Shown here: positions 23,589-32,384 of the stretch, piece by piece | Numbering within the stretch: position 1 is the stretch's first letter | Layout: each line of letters starts with the position of its first letter | DNA from: Amycolatopsis sp. cg9 | Lineage (GTDB): Bacteria > Actinomycetota > Actinomycetes > Mycobacteriales > Pseudonocardiaceae | Assembly (NCBI RefSeq): GCF_041346945.1 | Contig: NZ_CP166850.1 | Span: 6,680,501-6,744,500, forward strand | DNA length: 64,000 nucleotides | Direction: 5' to 3' | The notes under the pieces: generated by a model | What the model saw: the letters and a program-made list of their open reading frames with translations, nothing else | What the model was told of the DNA's origin: nothing | The model's database searches: none | Program-made: the position numbers and the translations under genes

Positions 23589-24755
23589 ATGAGCGACTGG
23601 ATCCGGCCGATCGGGCGGGGCTGGGTGGTCCGCGGCGCGGTGCCCGGCCCGGACGTCGACGAGTTCGCCGAGCCCGGCCGGGTGGTCGACGCGCTGGCCG
23701 CGCCCGGTGCCGGCGACAGCCTGCTGGCCGTGCAGCACCCCGCGCGTACGCCCGCGGCGCTGGCGCGGGGTCTCGACCTGGCCGCCGCCGTCCCGGTCGC
23801 CCGCGCGGTGCTCGAACGGCTCCGCAAGCGGTCCTACCGGCCGGTGCGCGAGGTCGTCGCGCCGTACCGGATCGAAGGGCCGGACGGCGTCGCGCTGGGC
23901 GTGCTCTGCCTGGTCGACCCGGCCGCGGTGACCGACGACGGCACCGCGCGCGTCCGGCACACCGAGGACGTCTACCCCGACGTCGTGGCCGAGCGGGCCG
24001 CCGTGCTCGCCGGGCTCGGCTGCGCGACCAGCGCGGCGCTGCTCGTCCCGGCCACCGGCGGCGACCTGCTCACCGAGGTGGTGGCCCGCGCGTGCGGGGC
24101 GCTCGGCCTGCCCGATCTGTCCACTTCGGACGCGGCCGGGCGGCGGCACGACCTGTGGGTGGTGCCCGCCGGGCCGCTGCAGCACCGCCTGCTCGCCGCG
24201 GCCGGCGCCGCCGAACTCCTGGTCGCCGACGGCAACCACCGGGTGGCCGCGGCCGCGGCGGCCGGGCACGGCGGGCTGCTCGCCCTGGTCACCGCGGGGC
24301 CGGAGCTGCGGATCGGCGCGATCCACCGGGTGCTCACCGGTACCGGCCTCGGCCCCGAGGACCTGGTGTCGCGCTGGTCCGCGGCCGGTCTGGACGTGCG
24401 CTACGACGAGCACGCGGTGCCGGTCACCGGCGAGGCCGTGGTGCGCGCGGGCGCGGCGGTGCTGCGGGTCCCGCTGCCGCGACCCGGGTTCGCCGGCCCG
24501 GGACCGGTGATCGACCACGAGATCGTCGAGCGCGTCCTCTTCGCCGCGGCGCTCGGGATCGACCCCGACGGCCCCGGCGTCCAGCCGCTCCCGGACGGCC
24601 GCCCGGTACCACCGGACGCCGACGCGGTGGTCCTGCTGGCACCGGTGAGCCACGCCGACGTCCTCGCCGTGCACGCGGCCGGGCGGCGGATGCCGCGGAA
24701 GGCCACGTACTTCACGCCGAAGCCGCGCAGCGGTCTGCTGCTCGCGGAGCTTTAG
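23589..24755 (+). CDS. DUF1015 family protein
   Basis: A 388-residue protein with the DUF1015 hallmarks: EVVAPYRIEGPDGVALGVLC near the front, the motif LLVADGNHRVAAA in the middle and, at the C-terminus, RMPRKATYFTPKPRSGLLLA, typical of this widespread family of unknown biochemical role (possible serine or amino-acid kinase-like). The start at 23589 is close behind GGGAGG. The 3' end is copied in degenerate form 170 bp downstream. Confidence 0.85.
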   Translation: MSDWIRPIGRGWVVRGAVPGPDVDEFAEPGRVVDALAAPGAGDSLLAVQHPARTPAALARGLDLAAAVPVARAVLERLRKRSYRPVREVVAPYRIEGPDGVALGVLCLVDPAAVTDDGTARVRHTEDVYPDVVAERAAVLAGLGCATSAALLVPATGGDLLTEVVARACGALGLPDLSTSDAAGRRHDLWVVPAGPLQHRLLAAAGAAELLVADGNHRVAAAAAAGHGGLLALVTAGPELRIGAIHRVLTGTGLGPEDLVSRWSAAGLDVRYDEHAVPVTGEAVVRAGAAVLRVPLPRPGFAGPGPVIDHEIVERVLFAAALGIDPDGPGVQPLPDGRPVPPDADAVVLLAPVSHADVLAVHAAGRRMPRKATYFTPKPRSGLLLAEL

Positions 24756-24892
24756 CGGCGTCCGGCGTGCCGACCCGGTGCGGTCACCGGCTGGTGGGAC
24801 CGTGGGCGGCTGGTGGTGATGTGCGTGCCGCGCGTCCAAACTCGCGGTCCGGCGGCGGATCTCGCGGCCGCCGCCCGGCCGCCGCCCGGCCG

Positions 24893-24925
24893 CCCCGCAG
24901 CGGTATGCTGTTCGCGGAGCTCTAA
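24893..24925 (+). repeat. Degenerate duplicate of the DUF1015 3' end
   Basis: Frame reads PRSGMLFAEL then a stop, matching PRSGLLLAEL and stop at the end of the DUF1015 gene (24723-24755); 28 of 33 bases agree and the bases after the stop also resemble each other. The sequence before it is Pro/Arg-rich and not DUF1015-like. It looks like the tail of a second DUF1015 gene, or a short duplication, trapped against the end of the convergent cyclase-like gene. Confidence 0.65.
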
Positions 24926-25845
24926 CGGGCGTCCCACCAGTCCAGGACGCGGGTCGCGAAGAACGTCAGCCACTTCGACGGCTCCCCGGCCGGGACGTCC
25001 ACCGCGAACCACACGCGGCCCGTGTCGGTCCGCTGCCGCAGCCACGTCCCGTCCGGCTGCCGGGCCGCGCGGATCAGCTCGACCGCGTCCGCCATCCGCT
25101 CGTCCGGCCGGGCCGCGTCGCGGAAGTACGAAGCCGCGTTGAGCACGTCGTAGCGCCAGCGCATCGGGTAGCCGAACTCGGTCACCCACGGCCCGAGCGA
25201 CTCGCCCGTCGACAACCGGCGGAACAACCCGCGCTCCAGGAGGTACTCCTCGCCGAGGCGGCGGGCTTCGCGGGTCTCGTCGGTGCCGCCGGTCGCGGTT
25301 TCGTGCGCCAGCAGTCCTTTGAGAGCGTTGAGTGTCGAGTGGACGGACGACCGCGTCGAGCCTTCGACCCACTCGCAGTTCCAGCCGCCGTCCGGGAGCC
25401 GGTGGGTGGTGAACCACGCCGCGATCCCGGCGACGTCCGCGCCGAGCCACACCCCGTTGGCCAGGGTCCAGGCGTTGATGCAGCAGTCGACTTCGCCGTC
25501 CCAGTAGGGCAGGTCGTCGTACTCCCAGCGGCAGTTCGCGGCCAGCAGCCCGGCCGTGCCGCCCAGCACCGCGGCGTCGAGACCCCATTCGCGCAGGGCG
25601 TTCAACGACCACGTCGTCGCCGTCCACGGCTGGGGCTCGTCGCCGCGGAAGCCGGCCGGGAAGAACGCGCCGCCCGCCCACCGGCCGTCCGGGTCCTGCG
25701 CCGCCAGCAGCCGCGCGCCGAACCCTTCGGACGCGACTCGGGCGCGCGTCGCTTCCCAGACCGCCGGTGGGGCGCCCGCGAGGTCCCGCTCGACCTGCCA
25801 GCGCAGGGCCGGATCCGAGTCGAGCAGCCACGCGAGCACGTCCAC
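24922..25845 (-). CDS. Squalene-cyclase-like/prenyltransferase-fold protein
   Basis: A 307-residue all-helical protein with repeated short QW-like units: QDPDGRWAGGAFFPAG, LPDGGWNCEWVEGSTRSSVH and RQPDGTWLRQRTDTGRVW. These alpha-alpha barrel repeats are shared by squalene/hopene cyclases and prenyltransferase beta subunits. No DXDD cyclase motif is visible, so an enzymatic activity is doubtful. The start is GTG 25845, overlapping the TAG stop of the DinB gene by one base (TAGTG), so translation is probably coupled. Confidence 0.78.
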   Translation of the reverse strand: MDVLAWLLDSDPALRWQVERDLAGAPPAVWEATRARVASEGFGARLLAAQDPDGRWAGGAFFPAGFRGDEPQPWTATTWSLNALREWGLDAAVLGGTAGLLAANCRWEYDDLPYWDGEVDCCINAWTLANGVWLGADVAGIAAWFTTHRLPDGGWNCEWVEGSTRSSVHSTLNALKGLLAHETATGGTDETREARRLGEEYLLERGLFRRLSTGESLGPWVTEFGYPMRWRYDVLNAASYFRDAARPDERMADAVELIRAARQPDGTWLRQRTDTGRVWFAVDVPAGEPSKWLTFFATRVLDWWDAR

Positions 25846-26351
25846 TAGGCCCCCGTGACGCCGTCGATCGCTTCCCGGATGAAGTCCGCGTGGCCGTTGT
25901 GGCGGGCGTACTCGTGGATCATGTGCAGCATCACCAGCCGCAGCGAGACGTCCTCGCCCCAGCGTGCCTGGTGGCCGGTGACGTCGAGGGACTCGGCCGC
26001 CGCTTCGATCTTGCGGGACTGCTCCACTTCGTCCTGCCACGCCGCGAAGGCTTCCTCGCGCGTCGAGGAACCGGCGTCGTAGGCGGCCTGGAAGTCGCCG
26101 TCGGCCGACCACCGCAGCGGGATGTCCTCGGCGTTGATCACCCGCCGGAACCAGGTGCGCTCCACTTCGGCCATGTGCCGGACGAGGCCGAGCAGCGACA
26201 GCGTCGAGGGCGGGCTGGCGGCGCGGCGGAGGTCCTCGTCGGACAGTCCGTCGCACTTCATCGCGAGGGTGGCGCGGTGGAAGTCGAGGAACGTGCGCAG
26301 CATTTCGCGCTCGCCCCCGGTCAGGGGCGGCGCGGGGCGTTCGGTGGTCAC
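25845..26351 (-). CDS. DinB/DUF664 family protein
   Basis: A 168-residue four-helix-bundle protein. Possible metal ligands are His in GLVRHMAEVERTWF and the pair in HEYARHNGHADFIRE, the usual three-His arrangement of DinB-like proteins. The family covers damage-induced proteins of unknown role and thiol-dependent transferases such as mycothiol S-transferases; this gene could be either. It starts 54 bp from the divergent ligase gene and is translationally coupled to the downstream cyclase-like gene. Confidence 0.85.
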   Translation of the reverse strand: MTTERPAPPLTGGEREMLRTFLDFHRATLAMKCDGLSDEDLRRAASPPSTLSLLGLVRHMAEVERTWFRRVINAEDIPLRWSADGDFQAAYDAGSSTREEAFAAWQDEVEQSRKIEAAAESLDVTGHQARWGEDVSLRLVMLHMIHEYARHNGHADFIREAIDGVTGA

Positions 26352-26405
26352 GAGTCAGTGTGTATCACGCCCGGAAATGTCGTACCCGTGTTTTAAGCTC
26401 GCGCG

Positions 26406-27485
26406 GTGGACTTGCCCGTGATGCCGCCGGTGCGGCCGATGCTCGCGAAAGCCGTGCACGAGGTGCCGCGTGACCCGGGGCTGCTGTTCGAGCCCAAGTG
26501 GGACGGTTTCCGCTGCGTCGTGTTCCGCGACGGCGACGAGATCGAGCTGGGTTCGCGCAACGACCGCCCGCTGACCCGGTACTTCCCGGAGCTGGTCGAG
26601 CTGCTGGCCGCCGCGCTGCCGCCCCGCTGCGTCGTGGACGGCGAGATCGTGCTGGTCACGCCCGCGGGGCTGGACTTCGAGGCGCTGCAGCTGCGGCTGC
26701 ACCCGGCGGCCTCGCGCGTGCGCAAACTGGCCGAGGAGACGCCGGCGAGCTTCGTCGCGTTCGACCTGCTCGCGCTCGGTGACACCGACCTGACCGGAGA
26801 GCCGTTCCGCGCCCGGCGCGAGCGGCTGGAAAGCATCCTGCGCACCGACGCCGAGGGGCTGCAGCGCGTCCACCTGACCCCGCTGAGCGACGACCCGGCG
26901 CAGGCCGAAGACTGGTTCACCCGGTTCGAGGGCGCGGGCTTCGACGGCGTCATGGCGAAGCCCGCGGACCTGCCGTACGAGCAGGACAAGCGGGTGATGC
27001 TGAAGGTCAAGCACGAGCGCACGGCCGACTGCGTCGTGACCGGGTTCCGCTGGCACAAGGACGGCGCCGGCGTCGGGTCGCTGCTGCTGGGGCTGTTCGA
27101 CGGCGAGGGCGTGCTGCACCACGTCGGCGTGGCGAGCAGCTTCACCAAGGCGCGGCGGGCCGAGCTGGTCGGCGAGCTGGCGCCGCTGCGGGAAAACGCG
27201 CTCGAGAACCACCCGTGGCGGTCCTGGGCCGAGTACGAACCCGAGCCCGGGCGGCAGCCGGGCGCGATGAGCCGGTGGGCGCCGCAGAAGGACCTGTCCT
27301 GGGAGCCGCTGCGGCCCGAGTGGGTGGCTGAGGTCCGCTACGAGCACCTGCAGGGCGGCCGGTTCCGCCACGGCGGGCGGCTGGTCCGGTTCCGGCCCGA
27401 CCGCACCCCGGAGTCCTGCACGTACGCCCAGCTCGACGAGGCGCCGCCCGCCGAGCTCGCCGAGCTGTTCGGGGAGGCGCGATGA
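26406..27485 (+). CDS. ATP-dependent DNA ligase, LigC type
   Basis: A 359-residue ligase. The adenylated lysine is Lys31 in LLFEPKWDGFRC (motif I); VVDGEIV (motif III), FVAFDLLALG (IIIa), GFDGVMAKP (IV) and VMLKVKHERTADCVV (V) follow, then an OB-fold. It seals nicks in double-stranded DNA using ATP. The length fits the short bacterial LigC group rather than full LigD. The GTG at 26406 is used. Its TGA overlaps the ATG of the polymerase gene by 4 nt, suggesting a coupled repair operon. No Ku gene is seen in the window. Confidence 0.92.
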   Translation: MDLPVMPPVRPMLAKAVHEVPRDPGLLFEPKWDGFRCVVFRDGDEIELGSRNDRPLTRYFPELVELLAAALPPRCVVDGEIVLVTPAGLDFEALQLRLHPAASRVRKLAEETPASFVAFDLLALGDTDLTGEPFRARRERLESILRTDAEGLQRVHLTPLSDDPAQAEDWFTRFEGAGFDGVMAKPADLPYEQDKRVMLKVKHERTADCVVTGFRWHKDGAGVGSLLLGLFDGEGVLHHVGVASSFTKARRAELVGELAPLRENALENHPWRSWAEYEPEPGRQPGAMSRWAPQKDLSWEPLRPEWVAEVRYEHLQGGRFRHGGRLVRFRPDRTPESCTYAQLDEAPPAELAELFGEAR

Positions 27486-28486
27486 GCGAGGCGGTGCTGC
27501 TGGACGTCGACGGCGTCGAGGTCAAGATCAGCAGCCCGGACAAGGTCTACTTCCCGGAGCGCGGCGAGACGAAGCTCGACCTCGTCGAGTACTACCGCGC
27601 GATCTCGGGGCCGCTGCTGGCCCGGCTCGGCGGGCGCCCGCTGCTGCTGGAGCGCTACCCGGACGGCGCGGGCGGCAAGAACTGGTTCCAGAAGCGCGTG
27701 CCCAAGGGCGCGCCGCCGTGGCTGAGCACCACCGTCGTCTCGACGCCGAACGGCACGACGAGCGACGCGCTGGTGGCGAAGGACCTCGCGCACGTCCTGT
27801 GGGCGGTGAACCTCGGCTGCCTCGGCTTCCACGTGTGGCCGTACCACGCGGACACGCCCGAGGTCACCGACGAACTGCGCGTCGACCTGGACCCCTCGCC
27901 CGGCATCGGCTTCGACGAGCTGCGCGAAGCCGCCGTGCTGACCCGGGAGTTCCTGGCCGAGCACGGCATCGAGGGCCACCTGAAGACGTCCGGTTCGCGC
28001 GGCCTGCACCTGTACGTGCTGCTCGAACCGCGCTGGGACGGCTTCCAGGTGCGCGCCGCGGCGGTCGCGCTGGCGCGGGCCCTGGAGCGCCGGCACCCGG
28101 AGAAGATCACGGCGCAGTGGTGGAAGGAGGAACGCGGCTCGCGCGTGTTCGTCGACTTCAACCAGAACGCGCCGCACAAGACCGTGTTCGGCACGTGGTG
28201 CGTGCGGCCGCGGGTGGGCGGCCAGGTGTCCACGCCGATCGGCTGGGACGAACTGGACACCGTGGAGCCGGACACGCTGACGCTGAGCACGGTGCCGGCG
28301 CGGGTGGCCGGGCGCGGCGACCCGTGGGCCGGCGCGGGGGAGCGGCCGCAGTCGATCGAGCCGCTGCTGGCGATGTCCGAAGCGGACCTGGCGAACGGGC
28401 TGATGGACGCGCCGTGGCCGCCGGTCTACCCGAAGATGCCCAACGAGCCGCCGCGGGTGGCGCCGAGCCGGGCGAAGAAGGCGTGA
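27482..28486 (+). CDS. LigD-type primase-polymerase (PolDom)
   Basis: A 334-residue stand-alone AEP-type polymerase. Signature features: ISSPDKVYFPERGETKLDLV, VDLDPSPGIGFDELREAA (metal-binding DxD), HLKTSGSRGLHLYVLL and RVFVDFNQNAPHKTVF. Related domains in LigD add ribonucleotides and fill gaps at DNA breaks during end joining. It overlaps the ligase by 4 nt upstream and the acetyltransferase by 4 nt downstream (GTGA), so three genes are tightly coupled. Confidence 0.92.
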   Translation: MSEAVLLDVDGVEVKISSPDKVYFPERGETKLDLVEYYRAISGPLLARLGGRPLLLERYPDGAGGKNWFQKRVPKGAPPWLSTTVVSTPNGTTSDALVAKDLAHVLWAVNLGCLGFHVWPYHADTPEVTDELRVDLDPSPGIGFDELREAAVLTREFLAEHGIEGHLKTSGSRGLHLYVLLEPRWDGFQVRAAAVALARALERRHPEKITAQWWKEERGSRVFVDFNQNAPHKTVFGTWCVRPRVGGQVSTPIGWDELDTVEPDTLTLSTVPARVAGRGDPWAGAGERPQSIEPLLAMSEADLANGLMDAPWPPVYPKMPNEPPRVAPSRAKKA

Positions 28487-28935
28487 AGGTGGCCACCGTC
28501 GCGGAGTGCCCGGCCGACGACGGGTTGCTGCTCGCCCTGATGACGGCGATGACGGCCGAGCTGATCGTGGTCTACGACCTGCCCCCGGACGCCCAGCCCC
28601 GCCCGCTGGCCCCGGCCAGCCGCTACCTCCTGGCCCGTGACGGCCCCCGCGCGATCGGCTGCTGCGCGGTCGAACCGGTCGAGCCGGGCCTGTCCGAGCT
28701 GAAACGCATGTTCGTCGCCCCGGACGTCCGCGGCACCGGCGTGTCGGGCGCACTGGTCGCCGAGTCCGAGCGCCTCGCCCGCGGCCAGGGCGCGGTCCGC
28801 CTCCGCCTGGAAACCGGCATCCGCCAGCCGGCGGCGATGCGCCTCTACGAGAGCGCGGGGTACCGGCGGGTGCCGAACTTCCCGCCGCACGAAAGCGATC
28901 CCGAGTCGGTCTGCTACGAGAAGGCGCTCGCTTAG
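28483..28935 (+). CDS. GNAT-family N-acetyltransferase
   Basis: A 150-residue GNAT enzyme. Motif A is LKRMFVAPDVRGTGVSGALV (acetyl-CoA pyrophosphate loop), followed by LRLETGIRQPAAMRLYES and AGYRRVPNF. It transfers an acetyl group from acetyl-CoA to an amine; the acceptor is unknown. The start is GTG 28483, overlapping the polymerase stop by 4 nt. Its stop overlaps the end of the convergent frameshifted gene. Confidence 0.88.
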   Translation: MKVATVAECPADDGLLLALMTAMTAELIVVYDLPPDAQPRPLAPASRYLLARDGPRAIGCCAVEPVEPGLSELKRMFVAPDVRGTGVSGALVAESERLARGQGAVRLRLETGIRQPAAMRLYESAGYRRVPNFPPHESDPESVCYEKALA

Positions 28936-29340
28936 GACTCGTTGTTCCCTCGCGCGGCGGCGATCCGCTCGAGCTTCTTCATCCCTTCGGAGTCTCCCGC
29001 GTCCCAGCGGAAACCGCGAGGTTGACGAGCGCGTCGACGTCGACGCAGTCCCCGGGCACGAGGTCCAGCTCGCGCAGGCGCGGGCCGTCCGCGGGGATCA
29101 GCAGCGGTCGGTCCGGGAACACCCGGCGCGGCGCTTCGGCCGCGACCCGGGTCTTGCCCGCCGCGGCCGGGCCGTGCAGCAGGACGGGGTGCCGATGGCG
29201 AAGAGCCGGCTGAACGCCTCGACGACGTCCCGCGTGCGGTCCGACCACGAACTGAGGAACGGCGTTCCCCGGACGAGGACCGAAACCGACGCCGCGAGCA
29301 CCGCCACGGCGCCCGCGAACCACCCCGACCGTCTCTTCAC
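28932..29340 (-). pseudogene. Frameshifted small P-loop protein with N-terminal membrane segment
   Basis: Reading on the minus strand from 29340 begins MKRRSGWFAGAVAVLAASVS (hydrophobic anchor) and continues to about FSRLFAIG near 29200. The frame then shifts: the sense passes to a frame with HPVLLHGPAAAGKTRVAAEA (intact Walker A GPAAAGKT) and FPDRPLLIPADGPRLREL. Near 29010 it shifts again to finish RGFRWDAGDSEGMKKLERIA, with a stop at 28932. So one gene of about 135 codons appears broken by two frameshifts. The pieces look like a membrane-tethered P-loop ATPase remnant. Sequencing error is possible but two events in 410 bp make real decay more likely. Confidence 0.55.
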
Positions 29341-29358
29341 CGCGCCGCGGTCTCCCGG

Positions 29359-29625
29359 CTAGACCTCGAGGTCCAGCGACAGCTGGCCGCGGTCCTCGCC
29401 GCCGGTGGCGAGGGCTCCCGACAGCGTCGCCACGCAGCGCGGGCACGGCGTGACCTCCGACGTCGTCAAGTCGACCGGTTTCCAGCTGCGGGATTCCCGC
29501 TCGCCGCAGGCGGAGCGGCGGTAACGGAGGTCGCCGGAGCGGGTCATCAAGTGGGCCAGGGGGACGTCTTCGGGCAGCACGCCGACCCGGTACCAGCGGG
29601 GTGCGCTCACCGCGGTGGTCGTCAT
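29359..29625 (-). CDS. Small uncharacterised protein with CxxC
   Basis: An 88-residue protein with RWYRVGVLPEDVPLAHL, RYRRSACGERESRSW and TPCPRCVATL. The lone Cys in SACG and the CPRC pair may bind zinc. No family is recognised. The ATG at 29625 is chosen; a longer frame continues upstream through the CobW gene on the same strand and is a shadow. It lies 59 bp downstream of the CobW-like gene in the same direction and may share its transcript. Confidence 0.6.
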   Translation of the reverse strand: MTTTAVSAPRWYRVGVLPEDVPLAHLMTRSGDLRYRRSACGERESRSWKPVDLTTSEVTPCPRCVATLSGALATGGEDRGQLSLDLEV

Positions 29626-29684
29626 GGGCGACAGTGTCCGCCGGCCCGGGCCGGCCGGGAGCGCATTTGCCGGTCGTCGGCGTG

Positions 29685-30695
29685 TCAGGCCTGGTCGGGG
29701 AGGTAGCGGAGGATGTGCAGCAGGCCGCGCTCGTCGACCACCGACGGATCCGCGGCCACGCAACCGCGCAGCTCGGCCAGGACGGCGCCGGTGTCGAGGC
29801 CCGCGCCGATCAGCACCAGCTCGGTCCGCTGCGGCGCGCGTGCGGGCCACGGCGCACGCGCCAGCTGGACGAAGCCGCCGACCGTGTGCAGGTCGAAGCG
29901 GGCGTCGATGCCGAAGTCGGCCTGGCCCTTCATGCGGTAGAGCCCGGCCGGGCGGCGCTCCAGGAAGTCCACGAACGCGCGAGGCGCCAGCGGCGTCGCG
30001 GCCGTGAACGTGACCGTCTGGTAGCTCGCGTGCAGGTGCTGGGTGTGGTCGTGCTCCTCCTCGCGCAGGTCGTCGAAAGACAGCTGGCCGACGCGCTCGC
30101 CGCGGGGTTCGGGATCGAAGAACAGCCGCGGGTCGACGCGGCCGTGCTCGGTGACCAGCAGCGGGCGGCCCGGCGCCAGCTCTTCGACGACCGCGGTGAG
30201 CTTGGCGAGCGCTTCGGCGGAGACCCGGTCGGCCTTGTTCAGCACCACGAGGTCGGCCAGCCGCAGGTGGTCGGCCAGCTCGGGGTGGCGCTCGCGGGCG
30301 GCCTCGAACTCGGCCGCGTCCACGACCTCGGCGAGCCCGCCGTAGCGGATGTCCGGGTTCTCGCTGGCGATCATCAGGCGGATCAGGTCGCGGGGTTCGG
30401 CGATGCCGCTGGCCTCGACCACGATGACGTCGATGCCCGCTTCGGCCGAGGAGAGCCGGCCGAGCATCGCGTCCAGGCCGCCGGCGTCGACGGCGCAGCA
30501 CAGGCAGCCGTTGCCGAGCGAAACCATCGTGTCGACCTGGCCGGCGACCGCGAGCGCGTCGACGTTCACGCGCCCGAAGTCGTTGACCACGACACCGACC
30601 CGGGCGCCCTCGCGGTTGGCCAGCAGGTGGTTGAGCAGCGTCGTCTTGCCCGCGCCGAGGAACCCGGCGACGAGGACCACGGGAATCGGGCTCAC
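29685..30695 (-). CDS. CobW/COG0523 family metal-chaperone GTPase
   Basis: A 336-residue G3E GTPase. Walker A GFLGAGKTTLLNHLL (residues 11-25), metal-binding CxCC in GNGCLCCAVD, Walker B region IDVIVVEASGIAEP, NKAD GTP-specificity motif (LVVLNKADRV), and a CobW C-terminal domain ending with GLLHILRYL. The stretch EEEHDHTQHLHA is His/Glu-rich, probably a metal-binding loop. It delivers or hydrolyses for zinc, cobalt or similar metals. The GTG at 30695 is picked because it begins directly before the P-loop. The partner target protein is not obvious. Confidence 0.9.
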   Translation of the reverse strand: MSPIPVVLVAGFLGAGKTTLLNHLLANREGARVGVVVNDFGRVNVDALAVAGQVDTMVSLGNGCLCCAVDAGGLDAMLGRLSSAEAGIDVIVVEASGIAEPRDLIRLMIASENPDIRYGGLAEVVDAAEFEAARERHPELADHLRLADLVVLNKADRVSAEALAKLTAVVEELAPGRPLLVTEHGRVDPRLFFDPEPRGERVGQLSFDDLREEEHDHTQHLHASYQTVTFTAATPLAPRAFVDFLERRPAGLYRMKGQADFGIDARFDLHTVGGFVQLARAPWPARAPQRTELVLIGAGLDTGAVLAELRGCVAADPSVVDERGLLHILRYLPDQA

Positions 30696-31113
30696 GCACG
30701 CGACTCTAACGCCGCGCGCGGGCGCGCTGATACACGGGGGACCGCGGCCGGGAAAGGCCGTCCGCCGAAATCCCACGAAAAGAGGAAAGGCCGTTTCCGG
30801 GAAAGGATCACGGTGCCCGCGCCGTCCACTGTGATCGATTGACGGTAAATGCGCTGCGCCATGTCCGAATAACGCTTGGTAACAGTTATTTTCGGCGTGT
30901 TTTCCCTGGCCGGAGCCGCATTCCGGGATCGGCGGCGCGGGAGTCACGATCGGGGGAGTGCGGCGCGCGGATCGAGGAGTATTCTCCCCCGCCTGGCCGG
31001 AGGTGCCGGGGCGGCAGAGCCTCCAGGTCGACTTCGTCGTCGGCGACCATCGGAGGAACGGTGAACCTTTTCGTCGGGATGCAGATCACGATTTCGGAGA
31101 GTGGGGAAGCGCG
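30696..31113. other. Gap between divergent CobW and NOS genes
   Basis: About 418 bp without a convincing gene between two divergent genes. The middle (30830-30900) is unusually AT-rich for this genome and carries AATAAC at 30868-30873 and GTTATT at 30885-30890, an inverted repeat with an 11-bp spacer. It is a likely promoter or operator area for the nitric oxide synthase and the CobW gene. In-frame extension upstream of the NOS start is open but has no family resemblance. Confidence 0.6.
30868..30890. promoter_or_regulatory. Inverted repeat in the NOS promoter region
   Basis: AATAAC followed 11 bp later by GTTATT (AATAAC-N11-GTTATT), in an AT-rich island about 220 bp upstream of the nitric oxide synthase start. 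Such spacing suits a dimeric regulator. There is no matching regulator gene next to it. The function is inferred only. Confidence 0.4.
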
Positions 31114-32280
31114 GTGACCGTTACACCTGAGCGGGTGACGGCACCGCTGCCGCTTTACCCCCAGCGCGTCTCGGAGGAACAGAGCGTCAATTCCGCGGAA
31201 GCGGAAGAATTCCTGGACCGGATGTTCGCCGAGGGTGCCGCCGAAGCGGGCGACCGGTTCGAAACCCGGCTCGCCGTGGTGCGCGCGGAAATCGCCGAAA
31301 CGGGAACCTACCGCCACACCGCCGCCGAGCTGGCGTACGGCGCGCGCGTCGCCTGGCGCAACTCGGCCCGCTGCATCGGCAGGCTGTACTGGCGCAGCCT
31401 CCGCGTCCGCGACCGGCGGCGGGTCACCGACCCCGCGGCGATCGCCGGCGAATGCGTCGCCCACCTGCGCCAGGCCACCCGCGGCGGGCGGATCCGCCCG
31501 ACGGTCACCGTCTTCGCGCCGGACACCCCCGAGGTGCCGGGGCCGCGCATCCACAACGAACAGCTGATCCGCTACGCCGGGTACCGCCTCGACGACGGCT
31601 CGGTCCTCGGCGATCCCCGGTACACCGGGTTCACCGATCGCGTGCGAAGACTCGGCTGGCGCCCGCCGGAGCGAAGAGGGTCCTTCGACGTCCTCCCGCT
31701 GCTGATCGAGGCGCCGCCCGGCGAGCCGCGGCTGTTCACGCTGCCCCCGGACGCCGTGCTGGAGGTGCCGCTCACCCACCCCGACCACCGCTGGTTCGCC
31801 GGCCTCGGCCTGCGCTGGCACGCCGTGCCGGCGATCAGCAACATGCCGCTGGAGATCGGCGGGGTCACCTACCCCGCGGCGCCGTTCAACGGCTGGTACC
31901 TCGGCACCGAGATCGGGGCGCGGAACCTGGCCGACGAGCAGCGCTACGACCTGCTGCCGGTCATCGCCGAGCTGATGGGCCTGCCGACGGCGTCCGAGCG
32001 CACGCTGTGGCGCGACCGGGCGCTGGTCGAGCTGACGCTGGCGGTGCAGCACTCGTTCGACGCCGCCGGCGTGACCATCGCCGACCACCACACCGAGTCG
32101 CAGCGGTTCCTGGCCCACCTGGAACGCGAAGAGCGGGCGGGCCGCCGGTGCCAGGCCGACTGGAGCTGGATCGTGCCGCCGGTGTCCGGCGGCCAGACCG
32201 CGGTGTTCCACCGCTACTACGACGAGCCCGATCCCGCGCTGCGCCCGGCGTTCTTGCCGCCGGCGAGCACGTGCGGGTGA
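31114..32280 (+). CDS. nos: Nitric oxide synthase oxygenase
   Basis: A 388-residue bacterial NOS oxygenase without a reductase domain. The heme Cys87 is in VAWRNSARCIGRLYW; the arginine-binding Glu266 is in NGWYLGTEIGARNL; WHAVPAISNMPLEIGG and HHTESQRFLAHLE are further family blocks. It oxidises L-arginine via N-hydroxyarginine to nitric oxide and citrulline, using electrons from a separate flavodoxin or reductase and tetrahydrobiopterin or tetrahydrofolate. A flavodoxin-like gene follows 104 bp downstream, a candidate donor. The GTG at 31114 is chosen because the family-like sequence starts there; upstream codons read as low-complexity Arg-rich. Confidence 0.93.
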   Translation: MTVTPERVTAPLPLYPQRVSEEQSVNSAEAEEFLDRMFAEGAAEAGDRFETRLAVVRAEIAETGTYRHTAAELAYGARVAWRNSARCIGRLYWRSLRVRDRRRVTDPAAIAGECVAHLRQATRGGRIRPTVTVFAPDTPEVPGPRIHNEQLIRYAGYRLDDGSVLGDPRYTGFTDRVRRLGWRPPERRGSFDVLPLLIEAPPGEPRLFTLPPDAVLEVPLTHPDHRWFAGLGLRWHAVPAISNMPLEIGGVTYPAAPFNGWYLGTEIGARNLADEQRYDLLPVIAELMGLPTASERTLWRDRALVELTLAVQHSFDAAGVTIADHHTESQRFLAHLEREERAGRRCQADWSWIVPPVSGGQTAVFHRYYDEPDPALRPAFLPPASTCG

Positions 32281-32384
32281 ACGAGCGGCCCGTGGGCCCA
32301 CGAAGAGCAACGTAAGAGCGCCCGTATGGCGGATCGTGCCCGGCCCGCGGCGCGGCCCGGTCCGCCAGGGCCGACAATGAAGGC

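Noticed and set aside
30958..31113. N-terminal extension of the NOS gene
   Set aside because: Codons before GTG 31114 give an Arg/Gly-rich run without family similarity and include the probable promoter area.
32291..32302. CGTGGGCCCACG palindrome after the NOS gene
   Set aside because: Short GC palindromes are expected by chance in this genome and it has no clear terminator or operator context.
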